A stretch of DNA of 64,000 nt from Lepas anatifera (GCA_034440635.1 JAOTON010001698.1:248001-312000), one strand, 5' to 3'. Shown: positions 36,854 to 48,061, numbered from the stretch's first letter. Translations and numbers: made by a program. The notes: generated from the sequence alone by a model not told the origin.

Positions 36854-37350
36854 AAACCGAAGTAGATATAAAAACCGGATGTTCTAACCTATTTTAATGG
36901 AAGGAGAAAAGTTCAATCTTTAATTTGGAACATTCCATTTTGAACAAAAGGTGTACTAGTAAATTTTGAATGTGGCCTTAGGTCAAGGTCAAATAACAAC
37001 TTTTTCACAAGTGGCCTAGGGTCAAACTGACTTCAGATTCGAGTTTTTCGGCTCATTTCAGACAGAAAAATGTATCTTTAATGCATAGTTCATCAGTTTC
37101 TGTGGCTTTCATGGTCAACTAAAAAATGCATCGTAAGCAGATTTTCAAAAAATGCATGAGGCAATAACTTCTAAAGTTTTACTTTGATCGAGCTAAAACT
37201 TTCCGATTCGGCTTTAGAGCCCATGAAAACCCTGCATGATCATTTCGAAGAAAATCGAAGAGGTACCGTGTAGATTTGCCATTTGCCTGGTCGATTGGTG
37301 CTGGAATTGCCCAGTGATTAAATTTGACTGTGCGTCTCGGACCAACCAGG
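36745..37350 (-). repeat. Right arm of the ~590-bp inverted repeat
   Basis: Reverse complement of 30920-31505, across both the family IVb end and its outer flank. The arms enclose about 5.2 kb containing a MITE, a family I element, a protein fragment, a family V copy and the family II/IVb pair. Confidence 0.7.
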
Positions 37351-37429
37351 CTATAATCATTCATAGACTGTTACATGAAAGTAATTCTTTTTCAGCATTC
37401 TATCTCCGCGAGCATCCTCTCTAACGCCG

Positions 37430-37625
37430 ATTCGTGTGCCCTGGGACTTAACTACGCACCAACTGCTGGGGCCATTTGGCGTTTCCAGCTCTCACCCTAT
37501 TGGGAGGGTATTATGAGGATCGGAAAAACTTAGACAGAATACACGTCCGAGATTTGAATCCGGGTCAGCGGCGCTGAAGTCGAGCACGCTTCCCCTACCG
37601 TCACTTCTAGGATATGTGGTCCCAA
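37430..37625 (-). mobile_element. SINE-1-related copy, inverted
   Basis: Read on the minus strand it has a B-box-like GGATTCAAATCTC, then GATCCTCATAATACCCTCCC, ATAGGGTGAGAGC and CCCCAGCAGTTGGTGCG, in the same order as the SINE at 30582-30765. The A-box region is degraded. Confidence 0.55.
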
Positions 37626-38389
37626 GGTGGATTGTCATGATAGTGCTAATAGACTTAAATTGATATCTACGAACGGCATAGGTATAATACGCGAATAACG
37701 GCCCCTTCTATCCCAGATCAAGGAGTTAATTTCAGGACTGAATCAATCAACTTCTGACATTTTCAATATTACAAACTGCCAATAAATATTTTTCGGGTTA
37801 CATCTTGTTAGAAACCAAGCTAGTGGAATAAGAAAAATTACCAAAGCCGGGTGGTCCAATACTATAGTCCATTATTCCGCTACTCCTCTACTTGCAGACT
37901 GTGCAGGTGGTAGCACAGAAGCGGTAGCGGTTTCTATAACCAAGAATTAGAGAACTAGTGGGTAGCGGACTCAAAATCATTTAAACCACCACCGCTACCG
38001 ACAACCTGTTAGAGGTATCACCACCCAAAATGATTAAGAGATGGAAATTAAGAAAAATATATTTCCATAAATAAACAAGAAAATCCAAAGGAAAGAATTC
38101 AAGGAATGAATATTTTTGTTGAATAATTTTGTTTGCACATCTATAAAATTTTGGTCACAAATCTACAAACAATATTTTGTTTGTAGTGGCGGCGGCGATT
38201 TCAAGTACTGGGGGTACCAGAAGTAGCAGCAGTAGCTTGATAACTTTGGTCCCAGCCCGCAACCCTGCAAACTACTTCATGTTTCCGAGACTCAGACTTT
38301 CAAGCGACGTATAATTTAGTGATGCTTGACCAATTTCCGACGTCTTAGTCAGGTAAAGCTTGTACAGTAGAGTTGGGAACAGATTTTGT
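37626..38389. other. Spacer, no recognised gene
   Basis: Contains short stretches with GGTAGCGG/CCGCTACC in both orientations (37860-38000), which could be a decayed inverted-repeat element. No coding similarity. Confidence 0.35.
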
Positions 38390-39419
38390 TTAACCCTCGC
38401 CCCACCGGGGGCCATCGATGGCCCCCCTAAGTTTTTTTCCGGGATAGCAGAAAAACGACGAGGCGCAGCACCGCGGTTGAGGGCTCTACCTCTCACTGCA
38501 TCATTTTCTCATCATCCCTGAAATTTTTACCCCGGGTCACCCAAGGTCAGGTCACCAGACGAGGTCAACCAAGGTCACCTCACTTCAACTTTAGAGCTCT
38601 GTAAGAGCTACATTTCGAAGTCGATCGATTTGAAACTTCCTACACTTCATGACCCCTCCAGGGTCTACAAGGTGTATATCCGGGATTTTTCAATTTCGTG
38701 CCCTGAGGTCAGGTCACGAGGCGACCTCTCCCATTGGAAAAGCATGGGGAAAACCTGTTTCATGATATAAAAGCCACAAAAATGGTTGCAAATACTCAGA
38801 CTGCTCAGAACAGCGTTTTTGGACACTCTTTCACGGATTCCAGGGGTCATATTTACCCTTTGACTTTTCCAAAGTCATCCAAGGTCACCAGAGGTCAAAA
38901 ACAGTATTTTGACAATAAATTTTGACCTAATTAAGCTAGAGCGGTGAAACAAACACCATCGTGTTTGTCTTGTCACTGGCTTTCATTTGATATACGGCAA
39001 GGTCACTTTGTGACCTTTCGTGACCTCAGGTCATATTAGGTCACGAGGTGACCTCTGGAGGTCAAACCACTGGCGGAAGGTCTTTACGTTCCACATAGCG
39101 GAAAAAGTACTGGCAATTTCCTATCAAATGAACTTTACCAGGCCTCAATAGCTCTAATGACATAAGAGTTATGACCAGTTTGCTTAATCATTGCATATTT
39201 GAGTGAAAATAGCCGATCTTGACCTAATTTGACCTCTGGAGGTCAAACCATTGACCTGAGCACTAAAACATGCGAAGTAATTTCTTACTGAATTCACGGG
39301 AGTTTCTATTGCACTTTGCAGATTTGCGCTAACGCCCATATTTTCGGAGTTAGAGGGGGCCATCGATGGCCCCCGGTGGGGCGAAGGTGGCGCCGGACCC
39401 CCGGTGGGGCGCGGGTTAA
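38390..39419 (+). mobile_element. TTAA family III element (1030 bp)
   Basis: The left end is TTAACCCTCGCCCCACCGGG and the right end is CCCGGTGGGGCGCGGGTTAA. CCCCCGGTGGGGCG occurs twice at the right, about 30 bp apart, and once inverted at the left. The palindrome GGGGCCATCGATGGCCCC lies inside both ends. The interior has many AGGTCA/TGACCT hexamers (38540-38580, 38990-39060, 39220-39250). No ORF. The architecture is identical to family I, though the end motif is different. Confidence 0.85.
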
Positions 39420-40697
39420 GTCACTTCAAGTTTTTCTTCTTATTTCTGTTTTTACTTTAATGCCCATTATACGGCATATATCCAGACGGGTGCAGGGAAA
39501 ATAGTCGCTAAAGTTAGAACGTTTTATCATATTGTTCTTGAAACCTGGTAGTGACTTTGAATCATAACTAGCTTTTCAGCGCATTCGTGCCTTGCGTGCT
39601 TTCGCAGCTGCTTTGATTTCGTCACTATAGAGGACTTTGAAAATGTTTTAGCATCTTTATCATAAGTTACTCGAGAATGGTGGGTTTCTTTTAAAATTTA
39701 TAAAGAAAATTATAAGTTAAATTTTCGATTTTACTTTCTGAGATAACAATTAGTCCATGCTAAGTCTCCTTCTCCAATCCAATTGTCACTATAGCCCCAT
39801 AGCTGTGAGGTTTTTGTTCATATTTCGCTCGTCTTAGAACATTTATAATTATACATGGAATCGTACAGGTGAGTTGCCTGCTGACATTGGAGCCCATTCT
39901 TATTTTCAACCATTTACTTGAGCCCAGGTTATGGAACGACTTCATATCTCTTGCACGAAGTATTATGCAAAGTATCAAATTGAGCCATAATGCTGACCCC
40001 AGCAACGGTTTACTTCGAAGCTGCGTTTCTACGCTGAGAACACTTGAGAAGCCCAGGGCGAAATTAAGTTCAGATCTTAGGTATGCATCCATAATTTCTA
40101 TCATTCGTTAATTGTAATTGCATGTTATTAATTTCATATTATGAAAAAAATGATACAGCCATCAGCAATTCACAGTGAACCTTCCACTACTACTAGAACG
40201 CACATAGGTCTTTCTGATCCGACATGTTAGCAAAAAGGAGGAATCCTCAGAAATTGCTTTTATTTTATACATATTGTGTGGCAGAAGAATGCTTAGATTT
40301 TGTGGAATAAAACTTCCGAGACTAGAAAAGGAGCCGAAACGTGTTGCTTAAAAAGAGTAATTTGCTCAATTCACACCGGAATTATTGGGTACGAATATTT
40401 CACAAATTTTCTTCTCGTCATCTTGAATCTCTCATCATGACCAGTAAGAGATGTTTTTGTGGGTCAAAAGTGATGATTCAGTAGCTCCAAGCAATGTCAA
40501 GCACGATTTTGAGCCTTTTCCGTGAAATACTCTTACATGCAGGGGTGGTCGCAGTTAGGGGTGGGAGCAGATTGACAACTTTACCACACACGAGATTTAA
40601 GTCTAGTAAATTCAAATCCTATGGCATGACTCTCGAAATTATGGCATAAAACCCGGGAAATGGCAAAACTCCGGAGTCTTGACAAATAAATCAACCA
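39420..40697. other. Spacer, no recognised gene
   Basis: Mostly AT-rich. Frames on both strands at 39760-40111 overlap and match nothing I know. Confidence 0.35.
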
Positions 40698-40859
40698 CAG
40701 TGGTGGATACGAGGGGGCTAGGGGGCTCAAGCCCTCTCCCGAAATGTTAGAGTGCCACAAGCTAATGCATAGACGGAGACTGATCCGAGGCAATGGTGAG
40801 GAAGGCTAAAGCCCCCTAGCCCCACCAACTCCCCAAATGAAGTCCTGGATCCGCCACTG
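40698..40859. mobile_element. MITE with CAGTGGYGGAT ends
   Basis: It begins CAGTGGTGGATACGAGGGGG and ends AAGTCCTGGATCCGCCACTG, with an inverted GGGGGCTAGGGGGCT / AGCCCCCTAGCCCC pair inside. The flanking 8-mers (ATCAACCA, ATTCAACA) agree only partly, so the hAT assignment is tentative. Confidence 0.55.
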
Positions 40860-41842
40860 ATTCAACACATAAGTGATGTACCTATATCACAATCAATATA
40901 CTGGCATCAGATGAGAGTTGCACATGAATAAATTTCAAACGCAGGGCTGAGAGAAGGCTTCGATACAGTCCTGCAAGCTCCTGAGCCGAGCTGAGCTTTT
41001 CAAACTGCCCAAAATTGTATTGCCTGGTATCAACTTTCAATCCCTTCCCCCCATACAGCTGAACTATTCGCGGTGAGCAGGCCAGTGTCCACCCTCTTCC
41101 AATCGAGTCTCCGGAGCTCTGCAGAAGGCGCGGTGCACAACTTTCTGACACAATAATGCTTGTAGAAACATATGGCCCCATGGGGGCGCAAATGGGATTA
41201 ATAATTCCTTCGAATGTGGCGTGTAAAAGCTTGTGGACACTGCGATTTGCCGTGGGGCTGGGGTGCAGGAGTGGAGGGGTTCAGGCCTGGGTGGGGGCTG
41301 GGGCCAGTGCTGCGGTTGGGTCGTCTGCAGAGGAGGTGAGAGGTATCTAGCCGGGCGGCGGGGCAGGCTGCCGTCGCCTGAGCGAGGCGGCGCTTGCACA
41401 GCGGGTCCAGTCCGCAGTCCACGCCGGCACCTCCCATCGGCGCCTCTCCCCGCCAGCGGCGCCCCTCCCTGCCAGCGGCGCCCTCCCCGCCGGTGGCACC
41501 CCCTCCCCGCCAGCGCCTCCGCCGCCCCCTCGCGTATGCGAGGGGTGGCCACCAATGAGCCTTCTCACCAGCGCTGCCAAATTCGCTCGTGCCAGAATAT
41601 CGAGACTAAAACGGAAGACATTCATCGGCAAGAGGAACATACGCGCTGGGTGTTGATGCAGGCTTAAATTCTCCTTGACATGACTGCCAATTTATTCACA
41701 CAAAACATGCCATTCGTTGAGACCAACGCACCATCACTTACCTAATATTTTGCTTCTTATAAAACGCATCGCCCTGCACTGTTTGACTAGTACATATCGT
41801 GATGCCTGTCAAAATGTACTACACTGATGTGTAAGTATGTTT
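40860..41842. other. Spacer with a GC-rich patch
   Basis: From 41230 to 41560 the DNA is very GC-rich with short repeats of GCCAGCGGCGCCC type. Frames there are Ala/Pro/Arg/Gly-rich and not recognisable as a protein. Confidence 0.35.
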
Positions 41843-42766
41843 TTAACACGCGCACTGGAGGGGGGCCTCGGAGGCCCCCCCCACCTGTTTTTCCGAGGTG
41901 GCCGGAGAACCGCTTGTAGCCGAAAAACGAAACGTGGCCACATTTAACAGAATTTAATAGCGCGTCGATTGGTGAAGACTTTTTGAAAATCGGCCGCAAA
42001 TTTATTGACTTATAGGCTTTCAAAGTCAGACCTGCATTTTGAGATCGCCGTAAACGCGCGGTCGGACCACTTAGCTTGCATTGAAGACCGAGTGGTGACG
42101 TCATAACTTCATATAAGCGGGACTATATGTCAAGGTCACTTCACATGAAAGTCAAGGTCAAGGTCAAAGGTCACAGGTCAAGGTCATATCTGCACTTTCA
42201 AGGTCACTGACCACTGTGCGTCCGGCCAAATGACGTTATCCCGTCTGACATATATTATGATATGACGTCATCGGTAGGGTACCCCAATACAAAGGTCAAG
42301 GTCAAAGGTCAAGGTCAAAGGTCATTGGGAAAGGTCAATCCTCATTTCCCGCCAAACAGTGGCTACAGTGTTAGTCAAAGTGTAAATAATAAGTAGTATA
42401 CCATATAGTGACCTTAAAGGTCAATGACCTTGAATGACCTTAACCCAAAAGTTTTGGGGAAGCCTTTTTGAGACCTTTTCGCTATGAAACTTGTCCGCCT
42501 TTAGCTTATTCCCGCCATTTTCCTGCATAATCACAGCATTTACCAATCGATCCCAGCATGGCCAATATTTGACCTTTACGACCTCGTTTGACCTTGAAGA
42601 TATTGACCTAGGTCAATAAAAATTGGTCATCATGTAGATCACCATAGCCCCCACCCACCTACCAAGTGGCGTTTTTCTAACCCTCTTAGTTTCCGAGATC
42701 TTAGGGGGCCTACCAGGCCCCCTCCAGTGCGCGTTAGTGCCAGACCCCCTCCAGTGCGGGTGTTAA
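41843..42766 (+). mobile_element. TTAA family IVa element (924 bp)
   Basis: The left end is TTAACACGCGCACTGGAGGG and the right end is CCTCCAGTGCGGGTGTTAA. CCCCCTCCAGTGCG occurs twice at the right and once inverted at the left. GGGGCCTCGGAGGCCCC is the subterminal palindrome. The interior is the densest in AGGTCA: runs of CAAGGTCAAGGTCAAAGGTC at 42145-42190 and 42290-42335. No ORF. Confidence 0.85.
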
Positions 42767-42989
42767 TGCTAGAACAGTCAGATATGACTACAGCCAAAAA
42801 CTTTTGCATACAAATACGTTCTCCTTGCTTGGAAACACAGATTTAGCCCACTTCTTGACACATGTGCATACGGCAAAAAAACATATTTTTATTGCCATTA
42901 TTTTGCGATTTTGAACGGAAGTGATTCTACAGACCGTCGTAAGACGCGGAAAATGTCTTACATGCATGCATGTTGTTTTTTACATTTTT

Positions 42990-43322
42990 TGTCCAAGTTG
43001 TTCCCAGTAAGACTGTTGGAGTCTGGGTCTCACTTAAGTCCTAAAGGGACTTGTTACGGAGACCCCGACTCCACCACCCGAACGAGCAACTCCCACAATG
43101 AAGAGTTAATTTAGAAGCCAAAGCTTAACGTCCCACAAAGCACGGGGACGGCCGCTCCGCTCACGACACCCTCTCACCAGCCAGTTGCCAGCCGACCTAC
43201 GTCGGGTAAACTATTCACGCCGGTGCGTCTCAGTGGAACCGATCCCAAGCCTGGACATGCACTGCCACTGCATGCTTCTGAGCAGAGGACCAGAGCTCAA
43301 CGCTCTACCAACTGAGCTTCCG
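42990..43322 (-). mobile_element. tRNA-derived SINE (SINE-2), inverted
   Basis: Read on the minus strand it starts near 43322 with GGAAGCTCAGTTGGTAGAGC, a typical tRNA A-box region, followed by a degraded B box (GGATCGGTTCCAC, about 43235). The body ends with GGAGTCGGGGTCTCCGTAAC and AAGTCCCTTTAGGACTTAAG, shared with 29810-29965. Confidence 0.65.
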
Positions 43323-44302
43323 GGGCGGATGCAAAATTCAGATGCCTAGATGCTGGGTTTGCGGGAGGAATGGTGAGCACAATCCAAGTTTGTTACAGTT
43401 CTTTCTCGCATACGGGATTCCTGTATTCGATCTTTGGTCACCACTTTTTGTTCTTACTAAGTTTTGTTTGTGCTTTTTCACTCCAAACTGATCAATTACT
43501 ATGACCGTAACGTTTATTGTATAACTGAAATCTAGAGCATAGCAAAATTGTGCATTTTCATTTGGCACCGAAAGGCTTCCTCATGATGGGCTCCTGTAAG
43601 TTAATCGCACAGCAAAGACTATCCCGTATGCAGGCATTTGCTAAAAGTCATTAAATTGTGCTAGTTAGGCCTTTCACAGAGACTGCTGATCAAAGCAACG
43701 GGCGTATCAACACTCCAAATGCGCTGTTCCGATTTGAGTGGCATAGCATGTTTGCCATTCGTTTCCTGAACAGTAGGTAATTAATCATTCATAAGTTGAT
43801 ACCTCTGGCTGCAAGCAGCGGCCTCCGGACGGCCAAATCGCCTTATCTTGGCTTAGCGGCACTGAAAAAGCCGACTCTCTGGGACCTGCGGTGCTTCTGA
43901 CGGCGGCGCCGGCCTTTGAAGTTTGCACAAGGCCGGCTAACTCGTAATAACGCAATGTCGCATGTGTCGCGGCCGGGCGGCGCGGCGGCCGCGGTAAACG
44001 AACCTTCCAGCCGTCGATTCACCACTGGCCTCACGCCAACGGCCGCGTCCCCCCCCTCCTGCCGCGGCCCAGACAGATAGCTTCCAGGGATTCGAGAGCG
44101 TGGGTGGAAGGTATCATAGTGATCCGATTTTTTGTAGACAATCTCTACCCTCAGGCTGGAACATAAGCTAGTTCTTTAATTAACGGTTCGTGATTGCGTG
44201 TACACCAAAACTAAAACTGGAAGTTGCATGGTTAAGGTATTTTGCAGAGGTTGATTTACTTATAATCAAGCATGGCGTCTTATGTAAGTACCTCTGGTTG
44301 TT
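43323..44302. other. Spacer with GC-rich patch at 43810-44080
   Basis: No recognised gene. The GC-rich segment includes GGCCGGGCGGCGCGGCGGCC. Its frames are low complexity. Confidence 0.35.
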
Positions 44303-44466
44303 CTGCATAGGCGGCGGGACTAGGAGGGCATCGGGGAACCGTGCCCCCTTAAATTATGAATTTCAACACTACATAACTCTATGGGTTTGACTGAAAAAAA
44401 TGCGATGACAACTCCACGGTAACCCCCCCTTACCCTTAAATTCGGACCCTCCGCCGCCACCGTTGT
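44303..44466 (-). mobile_element. Short MITE with GGCGG ends, second copy
   Basis: The ends GGCGGCGGGACTAGGAGGGC and CGGACCCTCCGCCGCC correspond, inverted, to those at 29497-29645. The inner sequence is G/C-run rich and otherwise diverged. Confidence 0.6.
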
Positions 44467-44848
44467 TCTGCTAGGCTTAACTGCTAGGTTTGAGGACTTG
44501 ATGTGTATGCACAAGTGGAGCTATTTTGCAGATAATCACTACATGATGTTCAATTTGCTCCTAGAAACGAATTAAGGGTGATAATCATTTCACTTCTCTC
44601 TGACCGAATGGCATTACCCGGAAATCAGGAGTTTCAGCTCAGGCAGTATCAGCACTGCGTCGCTTTGCTAGCGTGCCAGGGCTTGCACGGCTTTTGACCA
44701 TAAGCCATGACCCACTTGCTCACTCTCTTCCTGCACCTCCCTTTCCCCTTCCCGAGGTTTGCTCATTTCTATTTTATTTGAAAAAAGCCAGCTCCATATC
44801 TGTTGACTGCCCTCAAATGGGTCAGAAGAGCTTTAAGAGCGAGTGAGG
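44467..44848. other. Spacer, no recognised gene
   Basis: Nothing recognised. The last 8 bases are the target-site copy GAGTGAGG of the next element. Confidence 0.35.
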
Positions 44849-45129
44849 TAGGGGCGTAGCCAAGGGGGGAGGCAGGGACAGCCACCCCTCCCTGAGGGGC
44901 CCGAAGGGCCCCCTTGAGGTCACGAGCCGCGCGAAGTGCGGCTCGCCCGCACTATGCTCTGTGGCCAAATTTGGCTTTTTATACCAGACAGGGCCCTCTT
45001 AAGCCCTCTTCAGCACTCAATTCTGTAACAAGCAGGGCCCTTTTTACCCATCAGGGCCCTTTTGCGCTGTCGCAAGGGCCCTTTCCGGGGTGCCGTCCCT
45101 CCCTGAGCGAAATCCCGGCTACGCCCCTG
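44849..45129. mobile_element. hAT-type MITE, 281 bp, with 8-bp TSD
   Basis: Inverted ends TAGGGGCGTAGCC and GGCTACGCCCCTG are flanked by an exact 8-bp duplication GAGTGAGG (44841-44848 and 45130-45137). The interior has repeated AGGGCCC motifs. This end sequence is close to hAT-A (CAGGGGCGCAGCC), so one transposase family may act on both. Confidence 0.85.
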
Positions 45130-45165
45130 GAGTGAGGTTAGGGTCAGACAAGCTCGAGCTTACTG

Positions 45166-45387
45166 CAAGGCAGATGCTCAGTCCCAGGCTCGCAGACTGG
45201 TTCAAGGCAGATGCTCAGTCCCAGGCTGGCAGACTGGTTCAAGGCAGATGCTCAGTCCCAGGCTGGCAAACTGGTTCAAGGCAGATGCGCTGTCCCAGGC
45301 TGGCAGACTGGTTCAAGGCAGATGCTCAGTCCCAGGCTCGCAGACTGGTTCAAGGCAGATGCTCTGTCCCAGTTTCGGCCGGGTATG
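45166..45387. repeat. 37-bp tandem repeat, about six units
   Basis: Units begin CAAGGCAGATGCTCAGTCCC at 45166, 45203, 45240, 45277, 45314 and 45351 and continue AGGCTGGCAGACTGGTT. They are near-identical. The period is not a multiple of three, so coding is unlikely. Confidence 0.92.
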
Positions 45388-45476
45388 TACGCAGCAAAGG
45401 TAAAACTTTTTATTTAAACGATTTACAGGCGTCCTTCTAGGTGAGTTCACTGCGCTGCCAACTGAGAGAGTACCCC

Positions 45477-45477
<1 letters not shown>

Positions 45478-45549
<72 letters not shown>
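45478..45549. repeat. (TA)n microsatellite, left of DNA element
   Basis: Pure TA run directly abutting the left terminal repeat of the 3.6-kb element. Confidence 0.97.
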
Positions 45550-45552
<3 letters not shown>

Positions 45553-45674
45553 GGTGCATCAAACGCCCCATGATTTTCATTTTTGGATAAATTAGCTTAG
45601 CGGCCCGTCACATTTTGTTGTTTCAGACATGTAAACCTCAAATCCCAATTTTTGGGAAAATCTATATTGGGCTA

Positions 45675-46022
45675 GGGGTGCCACCTAGCGGTCAAAGTTT
45701 CAAATTTTTGCAATTTTTAATATTAATTGGGTCTCCCGTGGAAATTGTATTATCATAAAATAGGACCCAGCAGTGGTCAAATACTGTTTTCCAAGCTCTA
45801 AATTACCTGTGCAGTCACTTTCGCGCATTTTGGACGCCAGCTAGGGGTGCCACCTGACGGTAGAAGTTTGCAACGTTTTGCGTTTTGGTAAGTTTTTATC
45901 AAAAATAATTGTTGAACCATCCTGGATTAGAACTTTGTTGTAATTATGAACTACTCCTGTAGGTCAAAGTATCTGGTAAAGGCATTTACAACTTTTGGCA
46001 ATGAGTGACATCTGGTGGCCGA
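45675..46022 (+). repeat. Left subterminal motif array of the 3.6-kb element
   Basis: GGGGTGCCACCTAGCGGTC at 45675, GGGGTGCCACCTGACGGT at 45844 and a weaker GACATCTGGTGGCC near 46008, spaced about 160-170 bp. The first two are followed by (A)AGTTT.(C/G)AA.. .TTTTGC, so the whole ~170-bp unit is repeated. Confidence 0.7.
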
Positions 46023-46649
46023 AATTAATTTCTAAGTTTTTAAGAAATTAATGACTATGACAAAAATGAGTAAGAAGTTTTGGTTGAGTTCCAACGATAA
46101 TTTGTGTTGCAAATTCCTCTCAAGTGTCAGATATCACCTTCAAAATTTCCGGACCGATATTTAATCTTCCTTTTCCGTTTTTTCATCAAATCATTCATTT
46201 TCTTCCATACCGTTTCATGGTTTTGGTAGTTCTCACACGACCTCCTCTTATTTTAGAAATTCACCGGAGCACAGTGGGCGGCTAAGTTGGGATATTTCGG
46301 TAAAGAACCCAATCGTTCAGCGATTTGAGGTATTATTCCTATTACAATACAAGGCCAGTTATACAATGCTGAGACCAAAACATCTTGATTCATCAATATA
46401 TAAAATGCTTGAAGGTTCCAGCGTTAGTACCTTGCATGAAAGGCACCGTTGTGGGAGCTAAGCTCATGTACGATGATTAACGCCAAGAGCCGATGTTTCC
46501 AAATTAACGCGAAATGTCTTAGACTGTTGTAATCATGTTACTTTAGGTTATTGCTTATGTTATTATTGTAATTAACTTACACCGATCTTTCGATTACAAA
46601 TATGAGATTTGTAAGAGACATTCATAGCACAGCTCACGGCCTGTTTAAT

Positions 46650-46840
46650 TGATTTTTGGGGCTTATCGATGCACCAACTGCAGGGTCATACGGCGTTGCC
46701 TGCTCTTACCCTTTTGGAGAGGTTTCTGGCGAGCCAGCTTGCTCCTCGTTCAAGTAAGTCACCGGGCCTTGAACCCGGGTCGGCTGCGTGGAAGCCAACT
46801 GCGCTAACCACTCCACTGCCGCGCTCACAACTCATGGCCT
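46650..46840 (-). mobile_element. tRNA-derived SINE (SINE-3), inverted
   Basis: The minus strand has A-box-like AGTGGAGTGGTTAGCGCAG and B box GGGTTCAAGGCCC (about 46768-46780), spaced like a tRNA. It is followed by a body ending GCCGTATGACCCTGCAGTTG, which resembles the SINE-1 body (GCCGTACCACCTTAGCAGTT) although the head differs. Confidence 0.65.
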
Positions 46841-47267
46841 CGACAAGACGTCATGTTCAGTTGCGCTAGTTTTGACCACTGATAGTCACACTTGACTGTT
46901 TCTATTTCTACTATTCACACAACCCCACTTTCTTGAGCACACAGATTACTCGTGTTTCGGTTTCCTTGAGCGTAGATCAGGTTGCCTTTTCGTTTTTTTC
47001 CCAACCGCTTGCAGAATGTTCTGCAAGTGTCGCTTAGACTACGCTGTCATTTGAAAGTCCGAGGCCATCTTTCCTCCCTTTACGGCGGTATCATTGGGAA
47101 CATGTATGGCCCTGGGCTTTACCCTTGCTGCCTGGTAGGTAGATGAGTCAGGCCCGTCACTGACATCCAGCTCTAGGAACCCGGTGTCTAGCTTCAGGAG
47201 TCTGAATTTAGACCACGATTCAGGTTCAGCCAGGTCTACCAACTTATTCTCTGCTCACTCTCTGCGA

Positions 47268-47492
47268 ACTCTGGGGCCGGGGTGGCCTGGTGGCTTTGTT
47301 GCCAGTCTTCGGATCGGATAGCATGGATTAACGTGGGTTCAATTCCCACGGCGGGAAACCGCCTTCCGTGTCCGATTTGACCCGGTGGAGAGGATCCTTG
47401 AACACCCACGCCAATACTCCCTGTAATTGGGCAAGTGTGCATGTTGGGAGTGGCCCTAATAAAAAATAAATAAATAAAATAAAAAACACGGT
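47268..47492 (+). mobile_element. tRNA-derived SINE (SINE-4) with A-rich tail
   Basis: A box TGGCCTGGTGG (about 47282), B box GGGTTCAATTCCC (about 47336-47348), a body with CCGTGTCCGATTTGACCCGG, and a tail AATAAAAAATAAATAAATAA. The tRNA-like spacing and simple A-rich tail are classical SINE features. Confidence 0.75.
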
Positions 47493-47731
47493 TTCCCGGA
47501 CCCACTTCTTTCACAACTGAGAGGTGCCTCGGGTATGATCTTGAGCTTCACCACCAGAAAACGTTTTGCAAGCTGACTTCGCACAGGCTGAGATGTCAAG
47601 TTGCTGAAAAGAGCAAGGGAACCATCTCTAAGGTGAAGTACCGCTGATGGCTGAAAGCCAGCAGTGCACCGGTGCCAACAACTTCGTTCACCCAGTCCCC
47701 ATAACAGGATAAGTGGTGATTAAGATTCAGA

Positions 47732-48061
47732 TCATGCCATGGGGAACCCACTGCGTCCTGGCATATCATGCATTACAAGCCATAGACGGAGGTGATGAAG
47801 GTCCCGAACCGCCAAAGCTTTGACATTAGTTCCTGCGTTGGAGCTTTTTTCGTCCTGAACGTTGGGAATGTGGTGCTCGGACGTGCATATCTTCATCGCA
47901 TAAGGCAGTCTGCTCATCCATCTAGCTCTACGCATTGCTCGAAAATATACATCTGGATTATTTGAGCCAAGGAAAATAATTCCTAATTCTCTGAACTCCT
48001 CGTGGTCATCACAGCTTTGATTCGGACAGACAGTTGGAAGGAGCTTCTCTTTGAGTTCCAT
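47732..48061 (-). pseudogene. Remnant of a transposon-type protein (ARWM..YAMKI block)
   Basis: The 109-codon frame contains EFRELGIIFLGSNNPDVYF and ARWMSRLPYAMKI. I recall a comparable block (RELL..LG......HHARWMAK.IYSLKI) in multi-copy invertebrate proteins of probable transposon origin; the usual PGA-HH before ARW is replaced by MRR here. It lies inside the 3.6-kb element and might be what is left of its transposase. Function is otherwise unknown. The frame is short and no other domains join it. Confidence 0.4.

Noticed and set aside
39760..40111. Overlapping plus and minus frames of 80-114 codons
   Set aside because: No recognisable domain or repeat; kept as spacer.
40698..40859. Firm hAT assignment of the CAGTGGYGGAT MITE
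   Set aside because: Flanking 8-mers agree at only five of eight positions; left as tentative.
41064..41667. Ala/Gly/Arg/Pro-rich frames on both strands
   Set aside because: Open because of GC-rich composition; no recognisable domain and both strands open.
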